Assembly (NCBI RefSeq): GCF_003491325.1 | Contig: NZ_CP022881.1 | Span: 806,001 to 870,000 of the forward strand | DNA: 64,000 nucleotides | From: Staphylococcus sp. M0911 | GTDB taxonomy: Bacteria > Bacillota > Bacilli > Staphylococcales > Staphylococcaceae | Direction: 5' to 3' | Shown here: positions 10,335-24,189 of the stretch, in pieces | How positions within the stretch are numbered: position 1 is the stretch's first letter | Layout of the letters: every line of letters begins with the position of its first letter | The notes under the pieces: generated by a model | The model's database searches: none | What the model was told of the DNA's origin: nothing | What the model saw: the letters and a program-made list of their open reading frames with translations, nothing else | Program-made: the position numbers and the translations under genes

Positions 10335-10356
10335 TTAGTTGAAAGAAGGGGTTTAT

Positions 10357-11595
10357 AGGTCTTACATCGAAAAGCAAGATAAAGTAATTTTTGAAGCCAT
10401 TGAGCAAGAGTTTAATCGACAAAATAATAATATTGAGTTAATTGCATCAGAAAACTTTGTTTCTGAAGCTGTTATGGAAGCACAGGGTTCAGTATTAACC
10501 AATAAATATGCTGAGGGCTATCCAGGTCGTCGCTATTATGGTGGTTGTGAGTTTGTAGATGTAACTGAATCAGTTGCTATTGATCGTGCTAAAGCACTAT
10601 TTGGTGCTGAGCATGTCAATGTGCAACCACATTCAGGATCTCAAGCAAATATGGCTGTATATTTAGTAGCTTTAGACTATGGAGATACAGTTTTAGGTAT
10701 GAACTTAAGTCATGGTGGTCATTTAACTCATGGATCTCCAGTAAACTTTAGTGGTAAATCATATCATTTTGTTGAATATGGCGTAGATAAAGATACAGAA
10801 CTTATTAATTATGATGAAGTACGTAAGTTAGCCATTGAACATAAACCTAAATTAATCGTTGCAGGTGCATCTGCTTATTCTCGACAAATTGATTTTAAAA
10901 AATTCAAAGAAATCGCTGATGAAGTAGGCGCTAAATTAATGGTGGATATGGCACACATTGCAGGGTTAGTAGCTGCAGGGTTACATCAAAATCCTGTCGA
11001 ATATGCTGACTTTGTGACAACAACAACGCATAAAACTTTACGTGGACCACGTGGAGGAATGATTCTTTGTAAAGAGGAATACAAAAAGGCAATTGATAAA
11101 ACTATGTTCCCAGGTATCCAAGGCGGACCACTTGAGCATGTGATTGCTGCAAAAGCAGTTGCTTTCGGCGAAGCGTTACATAATGATTTCAAGGTATATC
11201 AAAATCAAGTGATTAAAAATGCCAAAGCATTGGCAGAAGCATTATCTAAAGAAGGTTTTAGAATTGTATCAGGTGGTACTGATAATCACCTAATAGCTGT
11301 AGATGTTAAAGGTTCTGTGAATATCACTGGTAAAGTAGCGGAAGAAACACTTGATAAAGTTGGAATCACTTGTAATAAAAATACTATTCCGTTTGATCAA
11401 GAGAAACCTTTTGTAACAAGTGGTATTAGATTAGGAACACCAGCAGCCACTACGCGTGGATTTGATGAAACAGCATTTGAAGAGGTTGCTAAAATTATTA
11501 GCTTAGCATAAAAAAATCATGAAGATGAAACTAAGTTAAATGAAGCAAAATCACGTGTTTTAGCTTTAACTGAACAATATCCTTTATATCAATAA
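10357..11595 (+). pseudogene. glyA: serine hydroxymethyltransferase gene with lost start codon and internal stop
   Basis: SHMT interconverts serine and glycine and charges tetrahydrofolate with one-carbon units. The frame 10357-11595 encodes the family-typical 412 residues (SYIEKQDKV through LTEQYPLYQ, PLP lysine in [10 protein letters not shown]). Two single-codon defects are visible. The codon where the start is expected, spaced correctly after GAAAGAAGGGG, is AGG instead of ATG. Codon 385 (11509-11511) is TAA where homologues have Leu (one-base change from TTA), cutting 28 residues, after which the frame resumes with conserved sequence. The only open alternative start is TTG 10339, with no ribosome binding site. 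Either glyA is inactive here or the sequence has errors. Confidence 0.75.
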
Positions 11596-11631
11596 TATTA
11601 AGGGATTTTTAGAATATTGGAGGAAATGAAA

Positions 11632-12261
11632 ATGAGTAAAGTACATGTATTTGATCATCCATTAATACAACACAAATTAAGTTATATTCGTGAGGCTCAT
11701 ACAGGAACGAAAGAGTTTAGAGAACTTGTTGATGAAGTGGGCATGCTTATGGCTTACGAAGTAACAAGAGATTTAGAGTTACAAGATGTTGAAATTGAAA
11801 CACCTGTGACTAAAATGACAGCTACACGTTTAGCAGGTAAAAAATTAGCTATTGTACCTATATTAAGAGCAGGATTAGGTATGACAGAAGGTATTTTAAG
11901 TTTAGTACCAGCAGCTAGAGTAGGACATATTGGACTTTATAGAGATCCCGAAACTCTTGAAGCGGTAGAATACTTCTCTAAAATGCCTCAAGATATTGAT
12001 GAACGTGAAATTATTGTTGTAGATCCTATGTTAGCTACTGGAGCTTCTGCCATTGAGGCTATTACTTCATTAAAAAACAAAGGGGCCAAAAATATTCGTT
12101 TTATGTGTTTAATAGCAGCACCAGAAGGTGTAGAAAAAATGAAAGAAGCACATGATGATGTTGATATTTATATTGCTGCTTTAGACGAGAAACTTAATGA
12201 TAAAGCTTATATCACACCAGGATTAGGTGACGCAGGAGATAGATTATTTGGTACTAAATAG
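11632..12261 (+). CDS. upp: uracil phosphoribosyltransferase
   Basis: Pyrimidine salvage: uracil plus PRPP gives UMP. It is a 209-residue cytosolic enzyme starting [16 protein letters not shown]. The PRPP loop is [12 protein letters not shown] and the C-terminal uracil site is [17 protein letters not shown] chose ATG 11632 with GGAGG upstream; ATG 11626 is closer to that site than usual. It follows glyA closely, and no terminator is seen between them. Confidence 0.97.
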   Translation: MSKVHVFDHPLIQHKLSYIREAHTGTKEFRELVDEVGMLMAYEVTRDLELQDVEIETPVTKMTATRLAGKKLAIVPILRAGLGMTEGILSLVPAARVGHIGLYRDPETLEAVEYFSKMPQDIDEREIIVVDPMLATGASAIEAITSLKNKGAKNIRFMCLIAAPEGVEKMKEAHDDVDIYIAALDEKLNDKAYITPGLGDAGDRLFGTK

Positions 12262-12286
12262 ATAATGAAAACGGAGATAGATACGT

Positions 12287-13420
12287 TTGAAGAAAAAAAT
12301 TATGACAATCTTTGGGACTAGACCGGAAGCTATCAAGATGGCGCCACTAGTCAAAGCAATAGAAAATGATAATCAATTAGAAGTATGTGTAGTCGTTACA
12401 GCACAACATAGAGAAATGTTAGATTCTGTATTAAACACATTTGATATACAACCTGATTATGACTTAAATATCATGAAAGAAGGTCAGACACTTTCAGAAA
12501 TTACATCAAAAGCTATGATGGAATTAGAGTCAATAATCAAGCGTATTAATCCTGATATGGTATTAGTTCATGGAGATACAGCAACTACATTTTCAGGAAG
12601 TTTAGCAGCATTTTATAATCAAGTACCGATTGGCCATGTTGAAGCAGGTTTGAGAAGTTTTGACAAATATTCACCATATCCTGAGGAAATGAATAGACAA
12701 ATGGTAGGTGTACTTTCTGATATTCATTTTGCACCTACCTCAAATGCCAAAAAGCATCTGTTAGATGAAGGTAAGAAAGAAACAACAGTTGTAGTGACTG
12801 GAAATACTGCAATTGACGCATTGAATTATACGGTTAATGAAGACTATCAATCTGAGATACTTGAAAAGCATAAAAATAAGAAAATTTTGTTACTAACTGC
12901 TCATCGTAGAGAAAATCTTGGAGAGCCAATGGAAAATATCTTTAAAGCTGTTCGAAAACTTGCTGACGAAGATGAATCATTAGTTGTTGTATATCCAGTG
13001 CATATGAATCCTAAAGTTAGAAACATCGCTCAAGAAATTTTAGGGAATCATGAAAGAATAGAACTAATTGAACCATTAGATGTGTTAGATTTTCATAATT
13101 TTGCTAAACAAGCATATATAATTCTTACAGATTCTGGTGGTATTCAAGAAGAGGCACCTTCATTACACAAACCGGTATTAGTTTTAAGAGATAATACTGA
13201 GAGACCTGAAGGCGTTGATGCTGGCACATTAAAAGTAGTAGGCACGTCATTAGATAATGTCTATAAAGAAACTAAGCATCTTTTAGAAGATCAGCAAGCC
13301 TATCAATGCATGTGTAATGCTAAAAATCCATACGGTGATGGTAAATCTTCTGAAAGAATAGTGAATCATATAAAGTATTATTTTAATTTAACAAAGGAAA
13401 AACCAAAAGATTTCAATTAA
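12287..13420 (+). CDS. mnaA: UDP-N-acetylglucosamine 2-epimerase (non-hydrolysing)
   Basis: Interconverts UDP-GlcNAc and UDP-ManNAc, providing ManNAc for the wall teichoic acid linkage unit and related surface polymers. It is 377 residues of GT-B fold. Landmarks are FGTRPEAIKMAPL, VHGDTATTFSG, HVEAGLRSFDKYSPYPEEMNR, the HRRENLG segment and LTDSGGIQEEAPS with the catalytic acidic residues. The start is TTG 12287 (MKKKIMTIFGTRPE) with CGGAGATAG upstream. It lies between upp and the atp operon as in other staphylococci. No clear terminator follows it. Confidence 0.95.
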   Translation: MKKKIMTIFGTRPEAIKMAPLVKAIENDNQLEVCVVVTAQHREMLDSVLNTFDIQPDYDLNIMKEGQTLSEITSKAMMELESIIKRINPDMVLVHGDTATTFSGSLAAFYNQVPIGHVEAGLRSFDKYSPYPEEMNRQMVGVLSDIHFAPTSNAKKHLLDEGKKETTVVVTGNTAIDALNYTVNEDYQSEILEKHKNKKILLLTAHRRENLGEPMENIFKAVRKLADEDESLVVVYPVHMNPKVRNIAQEILGNHERIELIEPLDVLDFHNFAKQAYIILTDSGGIQEEAPSLHKPVLVLRDNTERPEGVDAGTLKVVGTSLDNVYKETKHLLEDQQAYQCMCNAKNPYGDGKSSERIVNHIKYYFNLTKEKPKDFN

Positions 13421-13497
13421 TAAAAAAATGTATACCGTTTAAATGTGGCCAATTTGTGACAATTTTGCCTTAAAATTTAACAACAATTTGAATAGAA

Positions 13498-13524
13498 TTG
13501 ACACCGTTGTGGCCACTATATTAT
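13498..13524 (+). promoter_or_regulatory. candidate promoter of the atp operon
   Basis: TTGACA (13498-13503) is followed 15 nt later by TATTAT (13519-13524), about 60 nt before the atpI start. The spacer is short, so the exact -10 is uncertain. Confidence 0.35.
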
Positions 13525-13585
13525 CATTTAGATTGTATGAGTGGAACGGTTTACATGATTGTATAAGACACTCGGAGGCAAACAA

Positions 13586-14690
<1,105 letters not shown>

Positions 14691-14697
14691 ATTTTAA

Positions 14698-14943
<246 letters not shown>

Positions 14944-14956
14944 GACATTTATTTAA

Positions 14957-14980
14957 GGCGAAGTCTATTAGACTCTCGCC
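14957..14980 (+). other. intercistronic hairpin between atpE and atpF
   Basis: GGCGA (14957-14961) and AGTC pair with GACT and TCGCC (to 14980) around a TATTA loop with one bulged C; a T-rich stretch follows from 14982. It resembles a partial terminator or an mRNA-stabilising stem behind atpE. Confidence 0.6.
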
Positions 14981-15038
14981 GTTCGTTTTATTTTTTATTG
15001 CTTAATGATTATTTTGACGAAAGGAGTGTCATGATCCC

Positions 15039-15560
15039 GTGACTGCAACAGCTAATATGTTCGTTATTGGTGCAGCTTCAGGCGTTGAGTGGGGTACTGT
15101 AATTGTACAAATCGTTACTTTTATTATCCTATTAGCGTTATTGAAAAAGTTTGCTTGGGGTCCATTAAAAGAAGTAATGGACAAACGTGAACGTGATATT
15201 AACAAAGATATCGACGATGCTGAACAAGCTAAATTAAATGCACAAAAACTTGAAGAAGAAAATAAACAGACACTTAAAGAAACTCAAGATGAAGTTCAAA
15301 GAATTCTAGAAGATGCGAAAGTTCAAGCTCGTAAACAACATGAAGAAATCATTCATGAAGCTAATGTGAGAGCTAACGGCATGATTGAAACAGCTCAAAG
15401 TGAAATTAATAGTCAAAAAGAACGTGCAATTGCAGATATCAATAATCAAGTATCAGAACTATCTGTTTTAATTGCTTCTAAGGTTCTTAGAAAAGAAATT
15501 TCAGAGCAAGATCAAAAAGAATTAGTTGAAAAGTATCTAAAAGAGGCAGGCGATAAATAA
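15039..15560 (+). CDS. atpF: F1Fo ATP synthase subunit b
   Basis: A 173-residue stator subunit with one N-terminal membrane helix (about 20-40, [18 protein letters not shown]) followed by a long charged coiled coil (about 50-160). The start is GTG 15039 ([15 protein letters not shown]), matching the staphylococcal N-terminus. The AAAGGAG site is about 13 nt upstream, longer than usual, because a mini-ORF ATG-ATC-CCG-TGA (15031-15042) occupies the normal position and its stop overlaps the GTG. Confidence 0.94.
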   Translation: MTATANMFVIGAASGVEWGTVIVQIVTFIILLALLKKFAWGPLKEVMDKRERDINKDIDDAEQAKLNAQKLEEENKQTLKETQDEVQRILEDAKVQARKQHEEIIHEANVRANGMIETAQSEINSQKERAIADINNQVSELSVLIASKVLRKEISEQDQKELVEKYLKEAGDK

Positions 15561-16099
15561 TGGCAAAAATCGCTGATAAATACGCAAAGGCATTATTCGA
15601 TGTTTCTGCAGATACAAATCAATTAGATAATATTTATGAGGAATTGGAAGTAATTAGTCATTCCTCTTTCGATTATATTAAAGACTTAAAAGCTATTGAT
15701 AGTAATCCGAAATTAACATTACAAAAACGTCAAAGTTTTGTAGAAAATGTTTATGGTGACGCTAATCAATATATTGTTAACATGTTAAAAGTATTAGCCG
15801 AAAATCGTCATATTTCATATATTGAAGATGTATTTAAAGCTTTTCAATCTCAGTATAATCAACATAATAATCAAGATTTCGCATTAATAGAATCTACTTA
15901 TGATTTAAACGATGATGAAATTTCTAAAATCGTTGAACTAGTTAAACAACAAACAAACTTATCTAAAGTAATTGTGAATACTAAAATTAATCAAGACTTA
16001 ATTGGTGGTTTTAGAGTTAAGGTCGGCACGACTGTTATGGATGGCAGTGTTAAAAATGATCTTGTTCAATTACAACGTAAATTTAAAAGAGCTAACTAA
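15560..16099 (+). CDS. atpH: F1Fo ATP synthase subunit delta
   Basis: A 179-residue OSCP-like stator protein linking subunit b to the top of F1. It starts [16 protein letters not shown] and ends with the family signature [21 protein letters not shown]. The ATG overlaps the atpF TAA by one base (TAATG), indicating translational coupling and 1:1-type expression with its neighbours. Confidence 0.96.
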   Translation: MAKIADKYAKALFDVSADTNQLDNIYEELEVISHSSFDYIKDLKAIDSNPKLTLQKRQSFVENVYGDANQYIVNMLKVLAENRHISYIEDVFKAFQSQYNQHNNQDFALIESTYDLNDDEISKIVELVKQQTNLSKVIVNTKINQDLIGGFRVKVGTTVMDGSVKNDLVQLQRKFKRAN

Positions 16100-16121
16100 T
16101 TAATAAAGAGGAGTGACATAG

Positions 16122-17630
<1,509 letters not shown>

Positions 17631-17660
17631 TAAAGAATAGTAATTAAAGGTGGTGAGATA

Positions 17661-18527
17661 GTGGGTTCTTTAAAAGAAATAGATACACGTATAAAATCAA
17701 CCAAAAAGATGAAGCAAATTACTAAGGCGATGAACATGGTATCAAGTTCTAAATTACGTAGAGCGGAGAAAAATACTAAACAATTCAAGCCTTATATGGA
17801 TAAAATGCAAGATGCTATTACAGCTGTAGCTGGATCAAATAAAAGTTCTAGCCATCCTATGCTTAAAGAAAGAGATGTAAAACGTAGTGGTTATCTTGTT
17901 ATCACAAGTGATAAAGGTTTAGCTGGTGCGTACAGTGCTAATGTACTTAAAAGATTAGTAACTGACATCAAACAAAAGCATAATGATAGTAGTGAATATA
18001 GTATTGTGGTATTAGGTCAACAAGGTGTTGATTTCCTAAAAACACGTGGTTATGAAATCGAAAGTTCACTAGTTGATTTACCAGACCAACCTTCATTTAA
18101 ATCTATTCAAGCTCTTGCAAAACATGCAATTGATTTATACAGTGAAGAAAATATTGATGAGTTAAATATATATTATAGTCATTATGTAAGTGTGTTAGAA
18201 AACAAACCTACTACTAAAAAGGTTCTTCCATTATCTCAAGAAGATTCAAGTCAAGGTCATGGTCATATGTCTACATATGAATTTGAACCTGATAAAGAAT
18301 CTATCTTAAGTGTTATCTTACCGCAATATGTAGAAAGCTTAATATACGGTACGATATTAGACGCTAAGGCAAGTGAACATGCTTCACGTATGACAGCAAT
18401 GAAAAATGCGTCTGATAATGCTATAGAACTTATTGATGACTTATCATTAGAATATAACAGAGCTAGACAAGCAGCTATCACGCAACAAATCACTGAAATT
18501 GTTGGTGGTTCAGCAGCACTTGAATAA
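17661..18527 (+). CDS. atpG: F1Fo ATP synthase subunit gamma
   Basis: The 288-residue central shaft that couples c-ring rotation to catalysis. N- and C-terminal helices form the coiled coil ([22 protein letters not shown] and [22 protein letters not shown]), flanking a Rossmann-like middle domain ([18 protein letters not shown]). The start is GTG 17661 with AAAGGTGGTGA upstream. Confidence 0.97.
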   Translation: MGSLKEIDTRIKSTKKMKQITKAMNMVSSSKLRRAEKNTKQFKPYMDKMQDAITAVAGSNKSSSHPMLKERDVKRSGYLVITSDKGLAGAYSANVLKRLVTDIKQKHNDSSEYSIVVLGQQGVDFLKTRGYEIESSLVDLPDQPSFKSIQALAKHAIDLYSEENIDELNIYYSHYVSVLENKPTTKKVLPLSQEDSSQGHGHMSTYEFEPDKESILSVILPQYVESLIYGTILDAKASEHASRMTAMKNASDNAIELIDDLSLEYNRARQAAITQQITEIVGGSAALE

Positions 18528-18533
18528 AATTAA

Positions 18534-19961
<1,428 letters not shown>

Positions 19962-19980
19962 TAATTAGGAGGTATGGATA

Positions 19981-20385
19981 ATGAATACATTAAGCCTAAA
20001 TATTGTCACTCCTAATGGTTCTGTCTATGAACGAGATGATGTAGAACTAGCTGTTTTACAAACTACAGCTGGCGAAATGGGTGTGATGAATGGACACATT
20101 CCAACCGTTTCTGCATTAAAGACTGGCTATGTCAAAGTAAATTTTCATAATGGAAATGAATATATAGCAGTTAGTGATGGGTTTGTAGAAGTTAGACAAC
20201 ATCAACTATCAATTATTGTCCAAACAGCTGAAACTGCTACTGAAATTGATGTTGAAAGAGCTAAATTAGCTAAATCAAGAGCAGAATCGCATTTAGATAA
20301 TGATGATGATAATAGTGACATTAATAGAGCCAAAAGAGCGTTAGAACGAGCAAATAACCGTTTACGTGTGGCTGAACTTAAATAA
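19981..20385 (+). CDS. atpC: F1Fo ATP synthase subunit epsilon
   Basis: A 134-residue regulatory shaft subunit: N-terminal beta sandwich (LNIVTPNGSVYE, GEMGVMNGHIPTVSALKTG) and a C-terminal two-helix arm rich in Ala, Arg and Glu (about 88-134) that can inhibit ATP hydrolysis. It is the last gene of the operon; a strong terminator follows. Confidence 0.97.
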   Translation: MNTLSLNIVTPNGSVYERDDVELAVLQTTAGEMGVMNGHIPTVSALKTGYVKVNFHNGNEYIAVSDGFVEVRQHQLSIIVQTAETATEIDVERAKLAKSRAESHLDNDDDNSDINRAKRALERANNRLRVAELK

Positions 20386-20390
20386 ATGAT

Positions 20391-20434
20391 AAAAGGCTTG
20401 GAAATTGACCAGATGTGGTGTTTCCAAGCCTTTT
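20391..20434 (+). terminator. intrinsic terminator of the atp operon
   Basis: AAAAGGCTTGGAAA pairs with TTTCCAAGCCTTTT around a 16-nt loop. The 14-bp stem with a T-ending arm is a strong terminator. Confidence 0.9.
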
Positions 20435-20536
20435 ACTATACATATAAATCTTCCATTATTTGCAGTTAATTGTAGTATCATTATTAACTTTTTTCATGTA
20501 CAATGTTATACAGTAATCAATTCTAAGGAGTTAACT

Positions 20537-20770
20537 ATGGATTATCTTGGACAGTTTGCAATCATACATTTGGTATTACATGTGATATGTATATGTATTG
20601 CATATTGGGCATTAAATGCAATTCGTCTAGACCAATTTTTTAAAAAAGGTTATGCTACACAAGTTCAAATTTGTATGATATTTATAGCTATCATGTTGGG
20701 AACGAGTGTGAGTAATTTCATAATTGATTTATTACAGTTTTCCACTCAATTAAAATATATAATGAAATAG
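20537..20770 (+). CDS. DUF1146 (YwzB-like) small membrane protein
   Basis: A 77-residue protein with two hydrophobic segments (about 8-28 and 42-64), recognised as the DUF1146 family by the sequence ALNAIRLDQFFKKG and by its fixed position between atpC and murA in Firmicutes. Function is unknown. ATG 20537 follows TAAGGAG; the longer open frame from 20405 runs back into the atp terminator and is not coding there. Confidence 0.83.
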   Translation: MDYLGQFAIIHLVLHVICICIAYWALNAIRLDQFFKKGYATQVQICMIFIAIMLGTSVSNFIIDLLQFSTQLKYIMK

Positions 20771-20881
20771 TGCGTTTTTGGTTTTTTCATATTGAAAAAC
20801 GGATATAATATATTAATGAATAATAGATTTTATATAGTAGGGAAATGTAAATAACTAGGAGATTTAAGTGGAGGATTTAAG

Positions 20882-22147
20882 ATGGATAAAATAGTAATTA
20901 ATGGTGGTAACCAATTAAAAGGCGAAGTTAAAGTAGAAGGTGCTAAAAATGCAGTTTTACCTGTATTAACAGCTTCACTATTAGCTTCTAAAGGTACAAG
21001 TAAATTAGTTAATGTACCTGCATTAAGTGACGTAGAAACAATTAATAATGTATTATCAACATTAAATGCAGATGTTACATATAAAAAAGATGAAAATGCA
21101 GTTGTAGTAGATGCTACAAAAACTTTAAATGAAGAGGCACCGTATGAATATGTAAGTAAGATGCGTGCAAGTATTTTAGTTATGGGTCCTTTATTGGCAC
21201 GTTTAGGACATGCAATAGTAGCATTACCAGGTGGTTGTGCGATTGGAAGTCGTCCAATTGAGCAACATATCAAAGGTTTTGAGGCACTAGGAGCTGAAAT
21301 ACATTTAGAAAATGGAAACATTTATGCAAATGCAAAAGATGGTTTAAAAGGTGCTTCAATTCATTTGGACTTCCCAAGTGTAGGTGGAACTCAAAACTTA
21401 ATTATGGCAGCGTCATTAGCATCCGGTAAAACAGTATTAGAAAATGCTGCTAAAGAACCTGAAATTGTTGATTTAGCTAATTATATAAATGAAATGGGCG
21501 GAAAAATTACGGGTGCTGGAACCGACACTATTACAATCCACGGTGTTGAATATTTAACAGGTGTAGAGCATTCTATTATTCCAGATAGAATTGAAGCGGG
21601 TACTTTACTTATCGCTGGTGCAATTACACGAGGAGATATTTTTGTTCGTGGTGCTATTAAAGAACATATGTCTAGCTTAGTTTATAAGTTAGAAGAAATG
21701 GGCGTCAAATTAGATTATCAAGAAGATGGTATTCGTGTATCTGCTGAAGGAGATTTAAAACCTGTAGACGTAAAAACATTACCGCACCCTGGTTTCCCTA
21801 CAGATATGCAATCTCAAATGATGGCATTATTATTAACTGCCAATGGCCATAAAGTAATTACAGAAACAGTTTTTGAAAACAGATTTATGCATGTTGCAGA
21901 GTTCCGTAGAATGAACGCTAATATCGACGTTGAAGGTAGAAGTGCTAAAATCGAAGGTAAGAGTGATTTACAAGGTGCACAAGTCAAAGCAACTGATTTA
22001 AGAGCGGCAGCGGCACTAATATTAGCTGGTTTAGTAGCTGAAGGTACAACTCAAGTTACTGAATTAAAACATTTAGATAGAGGTTATGTAGATTTGCATG
22101 GTAAATTAAAATCATTAGGTGCTAATATCGAACGTATTAATGATTAA
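20882..22147 (+). CDS. murA: UDP-N-acetylglucosamine 1-carboxyvinyltransferase MurA
   Basis: The main MurA enzyme, 421 residues: PEP plus UDP-GlcNAc to enolpyruvyl-UDP-GlcNAc. The fosfomycin-target Cys is in [16 protein letters not shown], and the uridine and catalytic loops include [12 protein letters not shown] and IPDRIEAGT. It is the paralogue of murZ at the start of this window; the active-site loops differ (AIGSRPIE here, PLGPRPID in MurZ). ATG 20882 follows AGGAGATTTAAGTGGAGG. A TATAAT at 20804-20809 may be its -10. fabZ follows in 43 nt. Confidence 0.97.
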   Translation: MDKIVINGGNQLKGEVKVEGAKNAVLPVLTASLLASKGTSKLVNVPALSDVETINNVLSTLNADVTYKKDENAVVVDATKTLNEEAPYEYVSKMRASILVMGPLLARLGHAIVALPGGCAIGSRPIEQHIKGFEALGAEIHLENGNIYANAKDGLKGASIHLDFPSVGGTQNLIMAASLASGKTVLENAAKEPEIVDLANYINEMGGKITGAGTDTITIHGVEYLTGVEHSIIPDRIEAGTLLIAGAITRGDIFVRGAIKEHMSSLVYKLEEMGVKLDYQEDGIRVSAEGDLKPVDVKTLPHPGFPTDMQSQMMALLLTANGHKVITETVFENRFMHVAEFRRMNANIDVEGRSAKIEGKSDLQGAQVKATDLRAAAALILAGLVAEGTTQVTELKHLDRGYVDLHGKLKSLGANIERIND

Positions 22148-22190
22148 TTTAAAGTATTAACTTTTGTTCAAACTTGGAGGGTTAAACATC

Positions 22191-22631
22191 ATGGAAACAA
22201 TTTTCGATTATAATCAAATCAAACAAATCATACCACATAGACAACCATTTTTACTGATAGATAGAGTTGTAGAATACGAAGAAGGTAAACGTTGTGTGGG
22301 ATTAAAACAAGTTTCAGGTAATGAACCATTCTTCCAAGGGCATTTTCCAGATTATGCTGTAATGCCTGGTGTATTAATTACAGAAGCATTGGCCCAAACT
22401 GGTGCAGTGGCTATGTTAAATAGTGAAGAAAATAAAGGTAAGATTGCGCTTTTTGCAGGTATAGATAAATGTCGTTTTAAAAGACAAGTAACTCCTGGTG
22501 ATACACTTATGTTAGAAGTAGAAATAACAAAAATTAAAGGACCAATTGGTAAAGGTACTGCTAAAGCAACAGTAGATGGTCAATTAGCATGTAGTTGTGA
22601 ATTAACTTTTGCAATTCAAGATGCTAAGTAA
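22191..22631 (+). CDS. fabZ: 3-hydroxyacyl-[acyl-carrier-protein] dehydratase FabZ
   Basis: Hot-dog-fold enzyme of fatty acid elongation that dehydrates 3-hydroxyacyl-ACP, 146 residues. The catalytic His and Glu are in [27 protein letters not shown] context, with [12 protein letters not shown] at the N-terminus. I chose ATG 22191 ([13 protein letters not shown]) with TTGGAGGG upstream; the in-frame start at 22164 adds nine atypical residues. Probably co-transcribed with murA. Confidence 0.96.
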   Translation: METIFDYNQIKQIIPHRQPFLLIDRVVEYEEGKRCVGLKQVSGNEPFFQGHFPDYAVMPGVLITEALAQTGAVAMLNSEENKGKIALFAGIDKCRFKRQVTPGDTLMLEVEITKIKGPIGKGTAKATVDGQLACSCELTFAIQDAK

Positions 22632-22634
22632 AAC

Positions 22635-22673
22635 AAAACCTACACTCATGTTCAAACATGAGTGTAGGTTTTT
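22635..22673 (+). terminator. bidirectional terminator between fabZ and the ywpF-like gene
   Basis: AAACCTACACTCATG pairs with CATGAGTGTAGGTTT around a TTCAAA loop. T runs occur on both strands, so it can end both convergent transcripts. Confidence 0.88.
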
Positions 22674-22677
22674 GAAT

Positions 22678-23118
22678 TTACCTCTCGAATTTTTCATCTT
22701 TAAGTTTAGGCTTAGATTGCATCATACGGTTAAATGTTTTCTTTAGTTCTTCACCAGTTAGCCCATCATCTACTAATTCTTCTAGTAAGCTTTCTGCGTA
22801 GACTTGTCTAAGGGTATAAATATGACATTCGAATACTATTGACATAGTCTTTTCAAACTGAGTTACACTTTTTACAGTAGCATCAAATAATGCTGGATCA
22901 TTGGCAGGTCTTGTTATGACTACACGTATATCTAACAATTGATCACTATCCATATAATCTTTAAATGTATGATAGTGTTCATTAGAAATGACAATTTCTA
23001 AAAGCCATCCTGTTCCACTACCTTCCTTATTTATAATCACGCCATCTTCTAATTCATATTCGGTTACACCGCCATTTTCACTTACAATTTGAAAACGTAC
23101 AGCTTTAAATGTCTTCAT
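22678..23118 (-). CDS. YwpF-like family protein
   Basis: A 146-residue soluble protein of unknown function, recognised from its position beside ssb and fabZ and from its opening MKTFKAVRFQIVSENG. No catalytic motif or membrane segment is visible; the C-terminus is helical and basic (EELKKTFNRMMQSKPKLKDEKFER spans about 123-146). I chose ATG 23118; GTG 23127 would add three residues. It is convergent with fabZ and divergent from the ssb-like gene. Confidence 0.75.
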   Translation of the reverse strand: MKTFKAVRFQIVSENGGVTEYELEDGVIINKEGSGTGWLLEIVISNEHYHTFKDYMDSDQLLDIRVVITRPANDPALFDATVKSVTQFEKTMSIVFECHIYTLRQVYAESLLEELVDDGLTGEELKKTFNRMMQSKPKLKDEKFER

Positions 23119-23305
23119 TAAGTCCACATCCCATTTATTTATATATTTACAAAAAGTGATTTATTATTAATCAACTGATTTAAATATTGATTATTTTCTT
23201 TAAATATATCAAATATGAAGGGTGAATAGCTATATATTTCGATAAAATAGCTTTTTGACAGTATAAAGAGATGTGATTATTATATAACTTAAGAGGAGGT
23301 GACAC

Positions 23306-23683
23306 ATGTTAAATAAAATAGTTTTAGTTGGTAGACTTACAAAGGATGCCCAAATTTATGAAAAGGAGGAAGGTAGTAAAGTAGCAACATTTTGCGTTGC
23401 TACGGAAAGAAATTATAAAGATCAGAATAATGATATCGCATGCGATTATCTATATTGCAAAGCCTTTGGGAAAACAGCTACGAATATTGAAAAGTTTACA
23501 TCTCAAGGATCTTTAGTAGGTATTACTGGCCAAATGCGATCACGTAAGTATGAAAAAGATAATCAGACACATTTTGTAACTGAAGTTTATGTAGAAACAA
23601 TTAAATTTATGTCCTCTAAGACAAAAGAATCCAATATCCTCTCTAATGAATATAATGAAGCACAAAATGAATGCTTCATATAG
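23306..23683 (+). CDS. single-stranded DNA-binding protein (short SsbB-like paralogue)
   Basis: A 125-residue OB-fold protein: MLNKIVLVGRLTKDAQIYE, then CDYLYCKAFGKTATNIEKF and GSLVGITGQMRSRKYEKDNQTHFVTEVYVETIKF. It lacks the long Gly/Gln-rich linker and the acidic DDDLPF-type tip of the replicative SSB, so it resembles the short paralogues linked to competence (SsbB) in Firmicutes. The strong AAGAGGAGGTGA precedes ATG 23306. Its specific role is inferred. Confidence 0.9.
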   Translation: MLNKIVLVGRLTKDAQIYEKEEGSKVATFCVATERNYKDQNNDIACDYLYCKAFGKTATNIEKFTSQGSLVGITGQMRSRKYEKDNQTHFVTEVYVETIKFMSSKTKESNILSNEYNEAQNECFI

Positions 23684-23774
23684 GTTAGACAGCCATTAAT
23701 TATTCAATAACTCCCAATTATTTATACTTTTATCCTATCTTAATATAAATTATCATCTTTCAATTATACTCAAG

Positions 23775-23815
23775 CGACCTTTTTTAATTTTTTTAAATAG
23801 AAAAAGGTCGTTTTT
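23775..23815 (+). terminator. intrinsic terminator after the ssb-like gene
   Basis: CGACCTTTTTT pairs with AAAAAGGTCG and is followed by TTTTT. The interval from here to 24014 is AT-rich and holds only the promoter region of the thi operon; I could not fix a -35/-10 pair there. Confidence 0.75.
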
Positions 23816-24014
23816 GTATCCATATTTTACTTTAAAAATGACATATTTGCGTCAGAATTATCTGATAGATTTCATTAGATAGGGTGTTTTTTTAGTTGGT
23901 AAATAGTTTGACTTAGTTATATGTTTATTAAAAGGTATATTGTTATACATTTTTTAATAATTGAATTTATGTGTTACATTTGCTATTGTAATAATTGAAA
24001 ATGATTAAAAATAG

Positions 24015-24102
24015 AACTACTAGGGGCGCCTATAAAGGCTGAGATGAATTTAATTCAGACCCTTAAAACCTGATTTGGTTAGTACCAACGGAGGAAAGTA
24101 GT
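24015..24102 (+). promoter_or_regulatory. TPP (THI-box) riboswitch of the thi operon
   Basis: All core motifs are visible: P1 by ACTACT (24016-24021) with AGTAGT (24097-24102), GGGGCGCC, the pyrimidine-sensor CTGAGA (24039-24044), the ACCTGAT segment (24068-24074) and the ACCAACGGAGG end. The element binds thiamine pyrophosphate. Its 3' arm GGAAAGTAG (24093-24101) is complementary to the 5' arm of the terminator at 24141, so without ligand it can act as antiterminator. Confidence 0.95.
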
Positions 24103-24140
24103 GTAACATATTAACGGTATTAGGTCGTGCCTTAATTTTG

Positions 24141-24170
24141 CTACTTTCCAGTTTGGAAAGTAGTTTTTTT
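24141..24170 (+). terminator. riboswitch-controlled terminator
   Basis: CTACTTTCC (24141-24149) pairs with GGAAAGTAG (24155-24163), then TTTTTTT. The second arm is identical to the riboswitch 3' arm, which defines the ON/OFF switch: TPP frees the terminator and stops thi transcription. Confidence 0.93.
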
Positions 24171-24189
24171 ATTTCAAGGAGGAAATTTT

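Noticed and set aside
11509..11595. Programmed frameshift or readthrough in glyA
   Set aside because: The downstream sequence is in the same frame, so no frameshift is needed; there is no sign of a readthrough context or selenocysteine or pyrrolysine element, and the stop is TAA.
20405..20536. Upstream extension of the DUF1146 frame
   Set aside because: It begins inside the atp terminator stem; the true start at 20537 has a proper ribosome site.
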